This document shows, one piece after another, positions 16,272-25,825 of a DNA stretch of 64,000 nucleotides. The translations under genes and the position numbers were made by a program. This DNA comes from Malaciobacter marinus. Its GTDB lineage: Bacteria > Campylobacterota > Campylobacteria > Campylobacterales > Arcobacteraceae. The stretch lies in the NCBI RefSeq assembly GCF_003544855.1, contig NZ_CP032101.1:2480001-2544000 (forward strand), written 5' to 3'. Below the pieces are notes generated by a model, which was given only the letters and a program-made list of their open reading frames with translations, made no database searches and was not told the DNA's origin. Each line of letters starts with the position of its first letter. The first letter of the stretch is position 1.

Positions 16272-16285
16272 AATGAGCGTTCATT
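16272..16285. promoter_or_regulatory. Small inverted repeat, possible repressor site
   Basis: AATGAGCGTTCATT has AATGA/TCATT arms around four bases, the shape of many TetR-family operators. It is 18 bases upstream of the 31-codon gene. No TetR gene is in the window. Confidence 0.25.
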
Positions 16286-16302
16286 TAATTAAAGGCAGGA
16301 AG

Positions 16303-16398
16303 ATGTTAATATTAGAGATATTTCTATTTATTGTATTTGCTCTTATATCATTTGCAATATTTAGTTGGATTGTAGGGGTTTTTGTTAAGGAAAAATAG
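16303..16398 (+). CDS. 31-residue single-pass membrane peptide
   Basis: An ATG preceded by AGGAAG opens 31 codons encoding MLILEIFLFIVFALISFA, IFSWIVGVFVKEK: one long hydrophobic helix followed by KEK, giving a likely N-out/C-in single-span peptide. Coding is supported by the ribosome site, lysine tail and lack of anything else in the 195-base gap. Similar tiny proteins often act as subunits of respiratory or transport complexes (CydX-like, CcoQ-like) or as stress peptides; no partner is adjacent. The kinase on the other strand ends 16 bases after it. Confidence 0.5.
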   Translation: MLILEIFLFIVFALISFAIFSWIVGVFVKEK

Positions 16399-16413
16399 TA
16401 AAAGGATTAGAAG

Positions 16414-18237
16414 CTATCTTTTAATCTCAAAAATGATTTGAAAGTTAGCTCCTTTTTCATAGAAATATTCAAGTTTACTAGATAATTGTCCTTTTGTAAT
16501 ATTTGAAATTATTTGAAAACCTAAAGTTTTAGTATTATTAACATCTATATTTTCATTAAGACCTTTTCCATTATCTTTTACTTCCAAAATATACTTTTTA
16601 GCACTTTTTTTTAAACTTACAAATATTTCTCCTTTATCTTTAAAAGCATATTTAAAACTATTTGTTATTAGCTCAGTTATTATAAGACCTAAAGGTAATG
16701 CATAATCAATATTCATATGTACTTGCTCAATATCCGTATTAATAGATATTTTTTCTTCAACAAAATAGCTAGCAGTTAAATCTTGGCAAATGTCTTCAAT
16801 AAAATTTTTCAAAGGAATAAGATTTAAATCTTTAGATTCATATAATTTTCTATGAAGTAGTTCCATTACAAAAATTTTCTCTTGTATATTTGTTAAAGTA
16901 TCTTTTGTCTTTTTATCTTTGATTTTTGATTTTTCTAATTTAATTAAATCTATTGTAATTGCTAAATTATTTTTTACTCTATGATGTATCTCTTTTAGTA
17001 AAGTCTCTTTTTCTTTCAAAGAATCACTTAAAAGTTTTGTTTTAATTTCAACTTTTTTATCTAAAAGTGAAATATTCTCTTCTATAGAGTCCAGCATATT
17101 ATCAAAAGCTTTTGCAAGTACTGCAATATCATCTTTACCTTTTATATTACTTCTTATATTTTTTTCTCCTTTATTAACTTTAAATGCAACATCTTTTAAA
17201 ATATTTATACTTTTAAAAAGTCTATTAAATATAATAAGGGCAACAACTATTGCGATAAAAAAGGAGATAATTGCAGCAGGAATTATACTCAGATAAGCTA
17301 AACCTACATGTTTTAAAAAATCTTTTTCATAAATTGTTACAAGATATAAAAAATATTCATTTTCATTTAAATTAATACTTTTTACCCATGTTAAACTCTT
17401 TTTTCCATTTAGTAAATGATTTATTGGTTCTTTATCAATAGCTTGAATAATCTCTTTAGGTGTCAAATCTCCTGTTTTGGGAAATGTAAAATTTGATATT
17501 TTGCTCAAACAATATTTTTCATTTAAATATTTATCTTCTTTACTATATAAAGGTTTATCATCTTTTATATTTGGATTAAGCCACATTAAGTACGCTTTAC
17601 CTTTATGAAAACTATCAAGCAATGAAAAGCTCTTTTGTATCTCTTTTTTTAATTTTAATTCAAACTCTTCACCTTTTGTAGAAAAATTATCTATATCACA
17701 AGAGATAACTAAAAATTTATTATGTTTTTTAATCTTTTTTGTATAGTATAATTTTCTTATTCCAGTTGAACATATATATTTATTTTTTATATCTCTTCTT
17801 AAAAAAGTTGAATCTTTTAATTCATCTTTAAACTCTTTGAAACTCTCATCTTTTAATTGAAAAAGAGTATGTTTATTACTATTTAAAATAGAAGTATTAC
17901 AACTAATCTTTTTTGAACTAAACTGATATGATTTATCTTTTATTTTATATATTGAATTATCTAAATTTAATCTATTTGTGATTCTAATTGCTTCATGTTC
18001 AATTATAGATTTCAACTCTTCTTTTCTTATTTCTCCATTATTCTTTTTTGAACGCATAACAAGTTTTATTTGTTGATTAGTTAGATATATCATATTCTCT
18101 ATTTGCTTTATTGTATGCTTTTTTTCCTCTTTATTCATTTGAGGAATAACTTGCAAGAAAAATAAAGACAATAAAAAAATACCTAAAATAAAAAAGCTTA
18201 AGAAAATTTTTGAGTTTAAAGAGTTTATTTTAATCAT
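16414..18237 (-). CDS. Membrane sensor histidine kinase, HisKA_2 type
   Basis: The 607-residue kinase has a first membrane helix at about 10-30, a periplasmic sensor of about 280 residues, a second helix around 315-345 and a HAMP segment (FNRLFKSINILKDVAF). The phosphoacceptor motif is KEIHHRVKNNLAI, the HisKA_2/HWE-like type, at about residue 415. The ATPase domain shows ELITNSFKYAFKDKG and VKDNGKGLNEN. The sensor has no family I can name with confidence; a Cache-like fold is possible. It overlaps its response regulator gene by eight bases. Being next to a TonB receptor suggests, but does not prove, a role in nutrient or metal sensing. Confidence 0.87.
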   Translation of the reverse strand: MIKINSLNSKIFLSFFILGIFLLSLFFLQVIPQMNKEEKKHTIKQIENMIYLTNQQIKLVMRSKKNNGEIRKEELKSIIEHEAIRITNRLNLDNSIYKIKDKSYQFSSKKISCNTSILNSNKHTLFQLKDESFKEFKDELKDSTFLRRDIKNKYICSTGIRKLYYTKKIKKHNKFLVISCDIDNFSTKGEEFELKLKKEIQKSFSLLDSFHKGKAYLMWLNPNIKDDKPLYSKEDKYLNEKYCLSKISNFTFPKTGDLTPKEIIQAIDKEPINHLLNGKKSLTWVKSINLNENEYFLYLVTIYEKDFLKHVGLAYLSIIPAAIISFFIAIVVALIIFNRLFKSINILKDVAFKVNKGEKNIRSNIKGKDDIAVLAKAFDNMLDSIEENISLLDKKVEIKTKLLSDSLKEKETLLKEIHHRVKNNLAITIDLIKLEKSKIKDKKTKDTLTNIQEKIFVMELLHRKLYESKDLNLIPLKNFIEDICQDLTASYFVEEKISINTDIEQVHMNIDYALPLGLIITELITNSFKYAFKDKGEIFVSLKKSAKKYILEVKDNGKGLNENIDVNNTKTLGFQIISNITKGQLSSKLEYFYEKGANFQIIFEIKR

Positions 18238-18961
18238 CTAATAGTTTTAATTTGTAACCTAAATCAAATACATTCTCTATGAAATTAATTTCAAATTTTT
18301 GTTTAAGTCTATATATTAATGCTCTTAATCTACCTATATCATTAATTTCATCCCTATAAATATAGTTCTGTATTTTTTCAAAAGGTACTGGTTGAGTAGG
18401 AGTATCACTTAAAATCTCTAAAAGTCTTGTCTCATTTCCTGTTAATTTTAAATAGTTACTTTGTTTAGTTACAACTGAATTTGTTTTATCATAAATAATT
18501 TCATTTTCAAATTTAAAAATATGTTTTTTTTCTTTATCTAAATTACTTTTATGTTTAAAAAAATAGTTATGTTTATTTAGTGCAGTTTGAATTGTTACTT
18601 CTAACTCTTTATCTTTATATGGTTTAACTAAATAGCCATATGGTTCACTTTGCATTGCTTCTTTGATTGTTTTATCATCTGTATAAGAAGTTAAAAAGAT
18701 AATTGGAATTTTATAGTATTGCCAAATATACTTAGCTGCTTTTATTCCTGAAGAGTTATCTTTTAGATGAATATCCATAAAAATTAAATCTGGTTTTTGT
18801 TTTTTTACATGCTGTATTGCATCATCTGCACTTGTTTCTATACCACAAACACTATAACCAAACTCATTTAAAGTAAGTTTTATACCCATTGCTAATATTG
18901 TTTCATCTTCTACAATTAAAATTTCTATATCTTTTTTTAAAATATTTGGAATTTTTGTCAT
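18230..18961 (-). CDS. Response regulator with a winged-helix-like output domain
   Basis: The 243-residue protein has a receiver domain (about 14-130) with acidic pair VEDE, phosphorylation aspartate in IFMDIHLKD, threonine/serine in FLTSYTDD and lysine in LVKPYKDKE. The C-terminal part, LTGNETRLLEIL to DIGRLRALIYRLKQKF and DLGYKL, looks like a trans_reg_C (OmpR-type) winged helix. It is upstream of and overlapping its kinase, and divergent from the TonB receptor with 72 bases between starts, so it may regulate that receptor. Confidence 0.88.
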   Translation of the reverse strand: MTKIPNILKKDIEILIVEDETILAMGIKLTLNEFGYSVCGIETSADDAIQHVKKQKPDLIFMDIHLKDNSSGIKAAKYIWQYYKIPIIFLTSYTDDKTIKEAMQSEPYGYLVKPYKDKELEVTIQTALNKHNYFFKHKSNLDKEKKHIFKFENEIIYDKTNSVVTKQSNYLKLTGNETRLLEILSDTPTQPVPFEKIQNYIYRDEINDIGRLRALIYRLKQKFEINFIENVFDLGYKLKLLDD

Positions 18962-19001
18962 TTTTCTATTCTCGTAATTTTATTATCATTCTTTTCAGTT
19001 A

Positions 19002-19016
19002 TGATACTCAATATCA
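19002..19016. promoter_or_regulatory. Fur-box-like site before the TonB receptor gene
   Basis: TGATACTCAATATCA matches the 7-1-7 Fur consensus TGATAATNATTATCA at 12 of 14 positions and has perfect TGATA/TATCA arms. It lies 18 bases ahead of the receptor start and between divergent genes. Iron repression is an inference from this match and the siderophore-type genes that follow. Confidence 0.5.
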
Positions 19017-19033
19017 TTTTAAAGGAGAGTTAA

Positions 19034-21049
19034 ATGAATCAAAATAAAAAAATTATTTTGTCTTTTTGTGCTATTACTTTATTAACAAGCAATATATATG
19101 CAAAAGAAAAAATAGAGCCAAAAGAAGAAATCTCTTATGGAGAAATAACAGTAACTGGTGAAAAGATAGATAAAACACTTCTTGAAACTACAACTGCTAT
19201 ATCAGTTTTTGATGAAAAAACAATAAATATAGGTAATTATAAAAAAATTGAGAATATCGTTGAACAATTACCAAATGTAGTTTTAAGTGATTTAGGTGTT
19301 CCAAATATTAGAGGTATAGACTCTACTGGAGTTTCAAAGGGAACAAAAAGTTTAATGGCAGGTGCAAGACCAAGAGTAAATACAATAATAGATGGAGTTA
19401 ATAATACATGGATTGGAGTTAATTATATTAGTGGGGAATTATGGGATTTAGAACAAATTGAAGTTTTAAAAGGTACTCAATCTACTACTCAAGGAAGAAA
19501 TTCAATTGGTGGTTCTATAATAATGAAAACAAAAGATCCAACTTTTGATTTTGAAGGTAAAATTAAAACTGCTTTTGAAAACCAAGAGAATAAAAATCAA
19601 TTAGCTGCAGTAATTTCTGGACCATTAATTGAAGATCAATTAGCTTTTAGATTAGCAGTTGATAGAAATAGTGGTGATGGATATATTAAATATAAAAATT
19701 TTAAAAATAATGATAGATTAAATGAATCAACAAATACAAACCTTAGAGCAAAACTACTTTATCTTCCAAAATCAATGGAAAATTTATCTTTAAAATTTAC
19801 CTTAAATCATAGAGAAGCAGAAGGTGGATATTTAAACTTTGTAACAAATCCAAAAGATTATGTATTTGAAGCAAGTAAAGCAAATAGAACAAACTCAAGA
19901 TATCACGATTCAAAAGATAAAACATATATTACAAATATTGATTATATTATAAATGATGACATAAGCTTACAAACGCAACTTTCATTTAAAGATTATAATA
20001 GTGAAATAACACAAGTACCAAGTCCTTTAAAAGTTTTTGTTGATGAGAAAAGTAAAACATTTGAAAGTAAATTAATATACAAAAAACCATTTATAAAAGG
20101 TGTTGCAGGAGTTTACTATTATGATAGAGACCAAGATATAGATGCACACTTACCAAAACCATCATACTTTCCTTTACATTTAGGTAATGATGAAATTAAA
20201 TCTATCTCATTTTATACAGATAATACTATTGCTTTAAATAATAGTTTTGATTTATTATTAGGTGCAAGATTAGAAAAAGAGAATCAAAAAAGAGATTCAG
20301 TATCTTGGGGTGCAAATTTAAAAAAAGATATTGATGAAACAATATTTTTGCCAAAAATCGGCTTAGCATATAAACCTTCAACTGAATCTATGATTAGTTT
20401 AGTTGCACAAAAAGGATATAACCAAGGTGGTGGTTCATTAGATTGGGATGATTTAAAATATTATGAATATGATAAAGAAGAAGTTAATTCATATGAATTA
20501 ACTTATAGAACTTATCTAAATGATAAAAAAATCAATTTAAGTTCAAATATATTTTATAATGATTTTGATGGCTTCCAAGCAGATGCTGCAAATAGATTTA
20601 GAAATCTTTCAAAAGTTGAAAGTTATGGTTTAGAAACTCAAATAGATGCACAAATAACAGACAAATTTAATATCTTTGCTGCTATTGGGCTTTTAAAAAC
20701 AAAAATAAGTAATAGTGTAAAAGAAGCGAAAGAGTTAGAAGGAAATGAACTATCAACAACACCTACTTATAGTGCAAACTTAGGCTTTACTCATAAAATA
20801 CATAATAATCTTGAATGGGGTGGTAATGTAAGTTTTACAGATGATTATTACTCAGATAATGAAAATACTCAAAAGTTAGATGGATATACATTAGTTAATT
20901 TACATGCAAGCTATACATATAAAGATTTTACATTTAGAACATATGTAAATAATCTTACTGATGAAGAAGTAATCTATAAAGCTGAAACAAATAGAACAAC
21001 AGTTGGTTCTCCAAGAGTAATAGGAGCTGCACTTGAGTATAAATTTTAA
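19034..21049 (+). CDS. TonB-dependent outer-membrane receptor, probably siderophore uptake
   Basis: The 671-residue protein has a signal peptide (KKIILSFCAITLLTSNIYA), a TonB-box-like stretch (YGEITVTGEK), a plug domain with LPNVVLSDLGVPNIRG and LEQIEVLKGTQSTTQGRNSIGG, and a beta barrel that ends in ALEYKF with the terminal phenylalanine needed for assembly. AAGGAGAG precedes the ATG. The gene following it encodes a periplasmic Fes-like esterase overlapping by 17 bases, so the likely substrate is a ferric catecholate or other ester-linked siderophore. A Fur-like box is upstream. Confidence 0.9.
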   Translation: MNQNKKIILSFCAITLLTSNIYAKEKIEPKEEISYGEITVTGEKIDKTLLETTTAISVFDEKTINIGNYKKIENIVEQLPNVVLSDLGVPNIRGIDSTGVSKGTKSLMAGARPRVNTIIDGVNNTWIGVNYISGELWDLEQIEVLKGTQSTTQGRNSIGGSIIMKTKDPTFDFEGKIKTAFENQENKNQLAAVISGPLIEDQLAFRLAVDRNSGDGYIKYKNFKNNDRLNESTNTNLRAKLLYLPKSMENLSLKFTLNHREAEGGYLNFVTNPKDYVFEASKANRTNSRYHDSKDKTYITNIDYIINDDISLQTQLSFKDYNSEITQVPSPLKVFVDEKSKTFESKLIYKKPFIKGVAGVYYYDRDQDIDAHLPKPSYFPLHLGNDEIKSISFYTDNTIALNNSFDLLLGARLEKENQKRDSVSWGANLKKDIDETIFLPKIGLAYKPSTESMISLVAQKGYNQGGGSLDWDDLKYYEYDKEEVNSYELTYRTYLNDKKINLSSNIFYNDFDGFQADAANRFRNLSKVESYGLETQIDAQITDKFNIFAAIGLLKTKISNSVKEAKELEGNELSTTPTYSANLGFTHKIHNNLEWGGNVSFTDDYYSDNENTQKLDGYTLVNLHASYTYKDFTFRTYVNNLTDEEVIYKAETNRTTVGSPRVIGAALEYKF

Positions 21050-22604
21050 AACTCTTTTTAAGCTTTTTTCTATTTTTTTATATAGTTTTTCTTTTGCAAA
21101 CTCTTTTGAAGTAGATGAAATATTAAATCATAATAGTGAAAAATTGTATCAATTAAATCTACAAAAAAGAAGTTTTATAACAGGAAGTTTTAAAGCCACA
21201 TCAAGTTTTGAGACTCTTGAACTTTTAGATAAAAATAGAGTTTTTATAAAATCATTACTAATAAATAAGAAGCCACAAGGTAATTTTTACTTTGTGGCTA
21301 ACTACACAGGAAAATATTATTTAAAAGTAAAAAATAGAAATAAACAAAGTAGACTTAAACTAAAAATAGACAAGATTTTTCATCACCAAAAAGAGATAAA
21401 ACCTCAAAATAAAATTATAAGTGCTTTTTTAAAACAAGAACTGAAAAATATAGAAAAAACAAAAAGCAGTAAAGCCTTTTGGGAAAAAGTTAAAAAAAGA
21501 GGAACTCCATTAATAGAGCATTTAAAAGCAGATGAATATATTTTGACTTTTTTACACAAAGGATTAAACTACAATGTTAAATTACTAGGTGGACCTACAG
21601 CTGATTATACAGATTTTATTAGATATAAAAATAGTGAAATATGGTATAAAAGTTTTATAGTAAAAAAGGGAATTAGAATGTCATATCAAATTGCCACAGA
21701 TATTCCTAAACTTAATGCCCCAAGATTTACTCAAAAAATGGCTTTAATATCAAATGCAACAGCTGATCCTTTTAATAAAACTCCTTATATTTATACTAAA
21801 GAAAAAAATATAGATAAATACCATGCTTTGTCAACTTTTTTTATAAAAGATGATAAAATTAAAGATTGGGGCGTAGAAGAAGGAAACAAAAAAGGTGAAA
21901 CTAGTACATATAATCTTAAAAGCAAAATATTAAATAATAGTAGAGATATTACTATTTATAAGCCACACAATTACAATTATAAAAAAGAGCATGATATACT
22001 CTTTGTTTTTGATGGAAAAAATTATCAAAATAAAATCAATACTACATTAATTTTAGATAACTTAATTGCAAACAATAAAATAAAACCTACAATTGCTATT
22101 TTTATTAATAATGCTTCAAAAAAGTCAAGAAGTAAAGAGTTACCTCCAAATAAAGAGTTCGCAAAATTTATGGTAAAAGAGTTATTTCCTTTTATAAAAA
22201 CAAAAGTTAAATTTACTCATAAATCTTCAAATACAATTATAACAGGTTCTAGCTATGGAGGATTAGCTTCATCATATATAGCATTTTTATATCCTGATTT
22301 TTTTGGAAAAGTATTAAGTCAATCAGGTTCATACTGGTGGGCACCTAAAAATAAAGATGAAGCACAATGGCTAACAAAAGAGTTTTCAAAAGTTAAGAAA
22401 AAAGATATTAAGTTTTATTTAAATGCTGGAACTTATGAAACAGGCTTTTTACCTTTAGATATTTTAGAAACAAATAGACATTTTAGAACTGTATTAGTGG
22501 CAAAAAATTATGATTTAACATATGAAGAGTTTATTGGAGGTCATGACTATTTTGCATGGAAAATATATTTGGCAAATGGATTAATTGCCTTAAGTAACAA
22601 ATAG
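21033..22604 (+). CDS. Periplasmic enterochelin-esterase-like (Fes/IroE-type) hydrolase
   Basis: The 523-residue protein starts at a TTG (TTGAGTATAAAT) with GGAG eight bases upstream, inside the end of the receptor gene; no in-frame ATG lies near. A signal peptide follows (FKTLFKLFSIFLYSFSFA). The N-terminal half is a beta-rich domain similar to that of Fes; the C-terminal half is an alpha/beta-hydrolase with DILFVFDGKNY, the nucleophile elbow TGSSYGGLASS near residue 405, and the histidine in GGHDYFAWK near 503. It would release iron by cutting the siderophore backbone, and its export means this happens in the periplasm. The substrate is not determined. Confidence 0.82.
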   Translation: MSINFKTLFKLFSIFLYSFSFANSFEVDEILNHNSEKLYQLNLQKRSFITGSFKATSSFETLELLDKNRVFIKSLLINKKPQGNFYFVANYTGKYYLKVKNRNKQSRLKLKIDKIFHHQKEIKPQNKIISAFLKQELKNIEKTKSSKAFWEKVKKRGTPLIEHLKADEYILTFLHKGLNYNVKLLGGPTADYTDFIRYKNSEIWYKSFIVKKGIRMSYQIATDIPKLNAPRFTQKMALISNATADPFNKTPYIYTKEKNIDKYHALSTFFIKDDKIKDWGVEEGNKKGETSTYNLKSKILNNSRDITIYKPHNYNYKKEHDILFVFDGKNYQNKINTTLILDNLIANNKIKPTIAIFINNASKKSRSKELPPNKEFAKFMVKELFPFIKTKVKFTHKSSNTIITGSSYGGLASSYIAFLYPDFFGKVLSQSGSYWWAPKNKDEAQWLTKEFSKVKKKDIKFYLNAGTYETGFLPLDILETNRHFRTVLVAKNYDLTYEEFIGGHDYFAWKIYLANGLIALSNK

Positions 22605-22623
22605 ACCTTTAAAGGTCTATTTG
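22598..22623. terminator. Bidirectional terminator between esterase and rho
   Basis: A perfect 26-base palindrome whose halves are CAAATAGACCTTT and AAAGGTCTATTTG. It sits between two convergent genes, starting within the last codon of the esterase gene. Confidence 0.75.
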
Positions 22624-22641
22624 TTTAAAATTAAAAGTTTA

Positions 22642-23985
22642 CTACTCATTCATAGAGTTAAAAAACTCTTCGTTATCTTTTGTTCTTTGCATTTTTGAAT
22701 ATAAGAATTTTAAAGCTTCAACTTCATCCATTTGTGAAATTGCATTTCTTAATATCCATGTTCTTTGAAGAACTTCAGGAGTTAATAGTAACTCTTCTTT
22801 TCTAGTTCCAGATTTAATAATATCTAAAGCTGGATAAACTCTTCTATTTGAAGCATTTCTACTTAATACAACTTCACTATTACCAGTTCCTTTAAACTCT
22901 TCAAAAATTACTTCATCCATTTTCGAACCAGTTTCAATAAGTGCAGTTGATATAATAGTTAAAGAGCCACCCTCTTCTATATTTCTAGCAGCTCCAAAAA
23001 ATCTTTTTGGTTTATGTAATGCATTTGCATCCACACCACCTGAAAGTACTTTTCCAGAACTTGGTGTTACAGTATTATAAGCACGAGCTAGTCTTGTAAT
23101 AGAATCAAGTAAAATTACTACATCTTTTTTCATTTCAACAAGTCTTTTTGCTTTTTCAATTACAATTTCAGCAACTCTTACATGATTATGAGCAGGTAAA
23201 TCAAAAGTAGAAGAATAAACTTCCCCTTTTACACTTCTTTGCATATCAGTTACTTCTTCTGGTCTTTCATCAATTAATAAAACCATTAAATTTGTTTCAG
23301 GATGATTTTTTGTAATACCATGAGCTAACTCTTTTAATAACTCTGTTTTACCAGTTTTTGGAGGAGCAACTATTAAACTTCTTTGTCCTTTACCCATTGG
23401 AGCAAAAAGATCAAGTATTCTACCTGTCATTTTATTTGAATTATATTCAAATTTGAATTTATCAGTTGAGTATAAAGGAGTTAAGTTATCAAATAAAGGT
23501 CTATTTTTTGATTCATTTACAGGTAAGTAGTTTATAGCTTCAATTTTTAATAAAGCATAATATTTTTCACTCTCTTTGTTTGGAGGTCTTACTTGTCCAG
23601 TTACGATATCACCAGTTCTTAATGCAAATTTTCTAATTTGAGTTGCTGATACATAAGAATCACTTGAAGTATCAGAGAAGTTTCCATCAATTGCCCTTAA
23701 AAAACCAAATCCACCCTCTTTTATTTCTAAAATACCTGTGAATAAGACAAATCCCCCTGCATCGATTTGATTTTTCAAAATCGAGAACATCAAGTCTTGT
23801 CTTTTTAGCTCTTGTGGGTTTTCAACTCTTAGCTCTTTTGCTATTTTAAGAAGGTCCTGTAAAGGATATTCTCTTAATTTTTCAATTGTGTGCCCTTCAA
23901 CAGGAATATGAGTTCTAGTTTTTCTACTAGAATTCCCATTTGTTTTGGGACTTTTTGTTTTAGATTGAGTTTTTGACTCTTCCAT
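22642..23985 (-). CDS. rho: Transcription termination factor Rho
   Basis: The protein has 447 residues from the ATG at 23985 (MEESKTQSK), chosen because AAAAGG lies 12-15 bases upstream; an ATG 33 bases earlier has no site. A basic, serine-rich N-terminus is followed by the Rho N-domain ([11 protein letters not shown]), the cold-shock RNA-binding domain with GGFGFLRA, Walker [15 protein letters not shown], Walker [17 protein letters not shown], and the Q/R-loop region [10 protein letters not shown]. It is a hexameric RNA helicase ending transcription. It stands alone on the minus strand. Confidence 0.97.
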   Translation of the reverse strand: MEESKTQSKTKSPKTNGNSSRKTRTHIPVEGHTIEKLREYPLQDLLKIAKELRVENPQELKRQDLMFSILKNQIDAGGFVLFTGILEIKEGGFGFLRAIDGNFSDTSSDSYVSATQIRKFALRTGDIVTGQVRPPNKESEKYYALLKIEAINYLPVNESKNRPLFDNLTPLYSTDKFKFEYNSNKMTGRILDLFAPMGKGQRSLIVAPPKTGKTELLKELAHGITKNHPETNLMVLLIDERPEEVTDMQRSVKGEVYSSTFDLPAHNHVRVAEIVIEKAKRLVEMKKDVVILLDSITRLARAYNTVTPSSGKVLSGGVDANALHKPKRFFGAARNIEEGGSLTIISTALIETGSKMDEVIFEEFKGTGNSEVVLSRNASNRRVYPALDIIKSGTRKEELLLTPEVLQRTWILRNAISQMDEVEALKFLYSKMQRTKDNEEFFNSMNE

Positions 23986-24103
23986 AAGTTTATTTAACCT
24001 TTTAATTTCGATATACATAAAGTTATGTAGTTTTTGAAGTTTAGTTTAAAATTTTAAGTTGTGTAATTGTAGTCTTTATTTTTTAAAAAGTCAATTAAAC
24101 GGA

Positions 24104-24128
24104 AGAAGTACCTTTAAAAGGTACTTCT
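24104..24128 (-). terminator. Terminator downstream of the peroxiredoxin gene
   Basis: AGAAGTACCTTT and AAAGGTACTTCT pair perfectly over 12 bases around a single A. It lies 20 bases past the peroxiredoxin stop on the minus strand. The T-tract is weak and displaced. Confidence 0.6.
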
Positions 24129-24148
24129 AAGAATTTTTTTATTAAAAA

Positions 24149-24745
24149 TTATAAATTATTTTCATTTTTTGCAAGATAATCAGCAACACCATTTGTATCA
24201 GGTTTCATTCCCTCATCACCTTTATTCCATCCTGCTGGACAAACTTCACCATGTTCATTAGTAAATAACATTGTATCAACCATTCTAATCATTTCGTCAA
24301 TGTTTCTTCCTAATGGTAAATCATTAATAACTGCATGTCTTATTGTTCCATCTTTATCAATTAAAAAAGATCCTCTTAATGCTACAGATTCATCAAATAA
24401 AACATCATAATCTTTTGAAATTTGCTTGCTTAAATCAGCTACTAGTGGATATTTAACTCTTCCTATTCCACCGTTTTCAACAGCTGTTTCTCTCCAAGCA
24501 AAATGAGAAAATTGAGAATCGACAGAAACACCAATAACATTGATACCTCTTTCTTTAAACTCATCAACTCTTTTAGAAAATGCAATGATTTCTGATGGAC
24601 AAACAAATGTAAAATCTAATGGATAAAAGAACAATACTGAACCATTTTCTCCAATGTTTTCATAAAGATTAAAATCTTCAACAATTTGTCCGTCTGCAAG
24701 TACAGCATTAGCTGTAAAATCTGGAGCTTTTTTAGTTACTAACAT
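24149..24745 (-). CDS. Typical 2-Cys peroxiredoxin (AhpC/Prx type)
   Basis: The 198-residue enzyme reduces hydrogen peroxide and organic peroxides. The peroxidatic cysteine is in LDFTFVCPSEIIAFS, the resolving cysteine in GEVCPAGWNKG, and the catalytic arginine in LRGSFLIDKDG. Size and both cysteines match the Prx1/AhpC group common in Campylobacterota. A GGAAAT site precedes ATG. In the upstream gap TTATAATTA occurs twice (24810 and 24823), resembling the TTATAAT half-sites bound by PerR; oxidative-stress control is therefore plausible but unproven. Confidence 0.94.
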   Translation of the reverse strand: MLVTKKAPDFTANAVLADGQIVEDFNLYENIGENGSVLFFYPLDFTFVCPSEIIAFSKRVDEFKERGINVIGVSVDSQFSHFAWRETAVENGGIGRVKYPLVADLSKQISKDYDVLFDESVALRGSFLIDKDGTIRHAVINDLPLGRNIDEMIRMVDTMLFTNEHGEVCPAGWNKGDEGMKPDTNGVADYLAKNENNL

Positions 24746-24995
24746 GTGATTTCCTTTTTAATTTAAATTAACACTTATTATATTGAATTTTTCTAAAAAA
24801 AACATTAGTTTATAATTAGCTTTTATAATTAAGAAAATTCTTACTTCATAATAAAACTTTTCCAATATCATAAGCTAATCTTATAATAATACTCATTAAA
24901 TATATTTATCAATATGCTAAGACTTATAAGCAATATTTAAACATAGATTTATTAAGAGTGTGATAAAGTTTCTAAAATTTTCCAAGGAGATTAAT

Positions 24996-25271
24996 ATGGC
25001 AGTTAAAATTACTGACATCTGTATTAGTTGTGATGCTTGTTTAGATGAGTGTCCAGTAGAAGCAATTGTAGACAATGATGAGAACCCAACAGGTGAGGAT
25101 ATATATTATGTATATTCTGACAAATGTGTTGAATGTGTAGATCATCATGATTCTCCTGCATGTGCAGATGCATGTCCTACAGAAGGATGTATTGTTTGGG
25201 ATGCACCAGGTGCAGGTTCTGTTGAAAGCCCAGATAGAGGTGAAGCTGGAACACCAGTTGTAGAAGACTAA
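24996..25271 (+). CDS. 4Fe-4S ferredoxin, two-cluster YfhL type
   Basis: The protein has 91 residues from the ATG at 24996, which has AAGGAG seven bases upstream; the GTG at 24960 in the same frame has none. The first cluster motif is CISCDACLDECPVEAI; the second set is CVECVDHHDSPACADACP, with the extended spacing between the second and third cysteine typical of the Allochromatium/YfhL-like ferredoxins. It likely carries electrons for reductases such as pyruvate or 2-oxoglutarate ferredoxin oxidoreductase. A strong terminator follows, so the gene is monocistronic. Confidence 0.92.
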   Translation: MAVKITDICISCDACLDECPVEAIVDNDENPTGEDIYYVYSDKCVECVDHHDSPACADACPTEGCIVWDAPGAGSVESPDRGEAGTPVVED

Positions 25272-25303
25272 TTTTCAGATAAAAATTACACATATTTATA
25301 TAG

Positions 25304-25342
25304 AAAAAGGCAAGTGGATTAAACTCTACTTGCCTTTTTTTT
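25304..25342 (+). terminator. Rho-independent terminator after the ferredoxin gene
   Basis: AAAAAGGCAAGTGGA pairs with TCTACTTGCCTTTTT with one G-T pair, followed by a run of eight or more T. This is among the strongest terminators in the window. Confidence 0.9.
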
Positions 25343-25394
25343 ATTTTTTAGGTATAATCCGCGACTTAATAAAATTAGTAGAGGAATATACTTT

Positions 25395-25808
25395 ATGGAA
25401 CAAACATTATCAATCATCAAACCTGATGCAGTGGCAAAGAACGTTGTTGGAAAAATCTTAGATAGATTTGAATCTGCTGGACTAAAAATAGCAGCAACAA
25501 GAAAAATACAATTAAGCAAAGCTGACGCTGAAGCTTTTTATGCTGTTCACGCTGAAAGACCTTTCTTTGGAGAGTTAGTAGAATTCATGATTTCTGGACC
25601 AGTTGTTGTTACTGTTTTAGAAGGTGAAAATGCTATGGCTAAAAATAGAGAATTAATGGGAGCAACAAACCCAAAAGAAGCTGCAGAGGGAACAATCAGA
25701 GCTGATTTTGCTGAATCAATTGATGCAAATGCAGTACATGGTTCTGATTCATTAGAAAATGCAGCTAATGAAATTAAATTTTTCTTCTCTGATAGAGAAA
25801 TCTGTTAA
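25395..25808 (+). CDS. ndk: Nucleoside diphosphate kinase
   Basis: The 137-residue enzyme transfers gamma-phosphate between nucleotides through a phosphohistidine. [16 protein letters not shown] at the start, the Kpn-loop region and the active site [12 protein letters not shown] with the catalytic histidine are clear. It begins a run ndk-yceD-rpmF-plsX-fabH with gaps of at most 18 bases, so it likely shares a transcript with the fatty acid genes. The site GAGGAA precedes the ATG. Confidence 0.97.
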   Translation: MEQTLSIIKPDAVAKNVVGKILDRFESAGLKIAATRKIQLSKADAEAFYAVHAERPFFGELVEFMISGPVVVTVLEGENAMAKNRELMGATNPKEAAEGTIRADFAESIDANAVHGSDSLENAANEIKFFFSDREIC

Positions 25809-25825
25809 GAAATTAAAATTAATCT

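Noticed and set aside
16272-16285. The palindrome as proof of TetR control
   Set aside because: Short AT-rich palindromes are common, and no TetR gene is here; listed only as a weak site.
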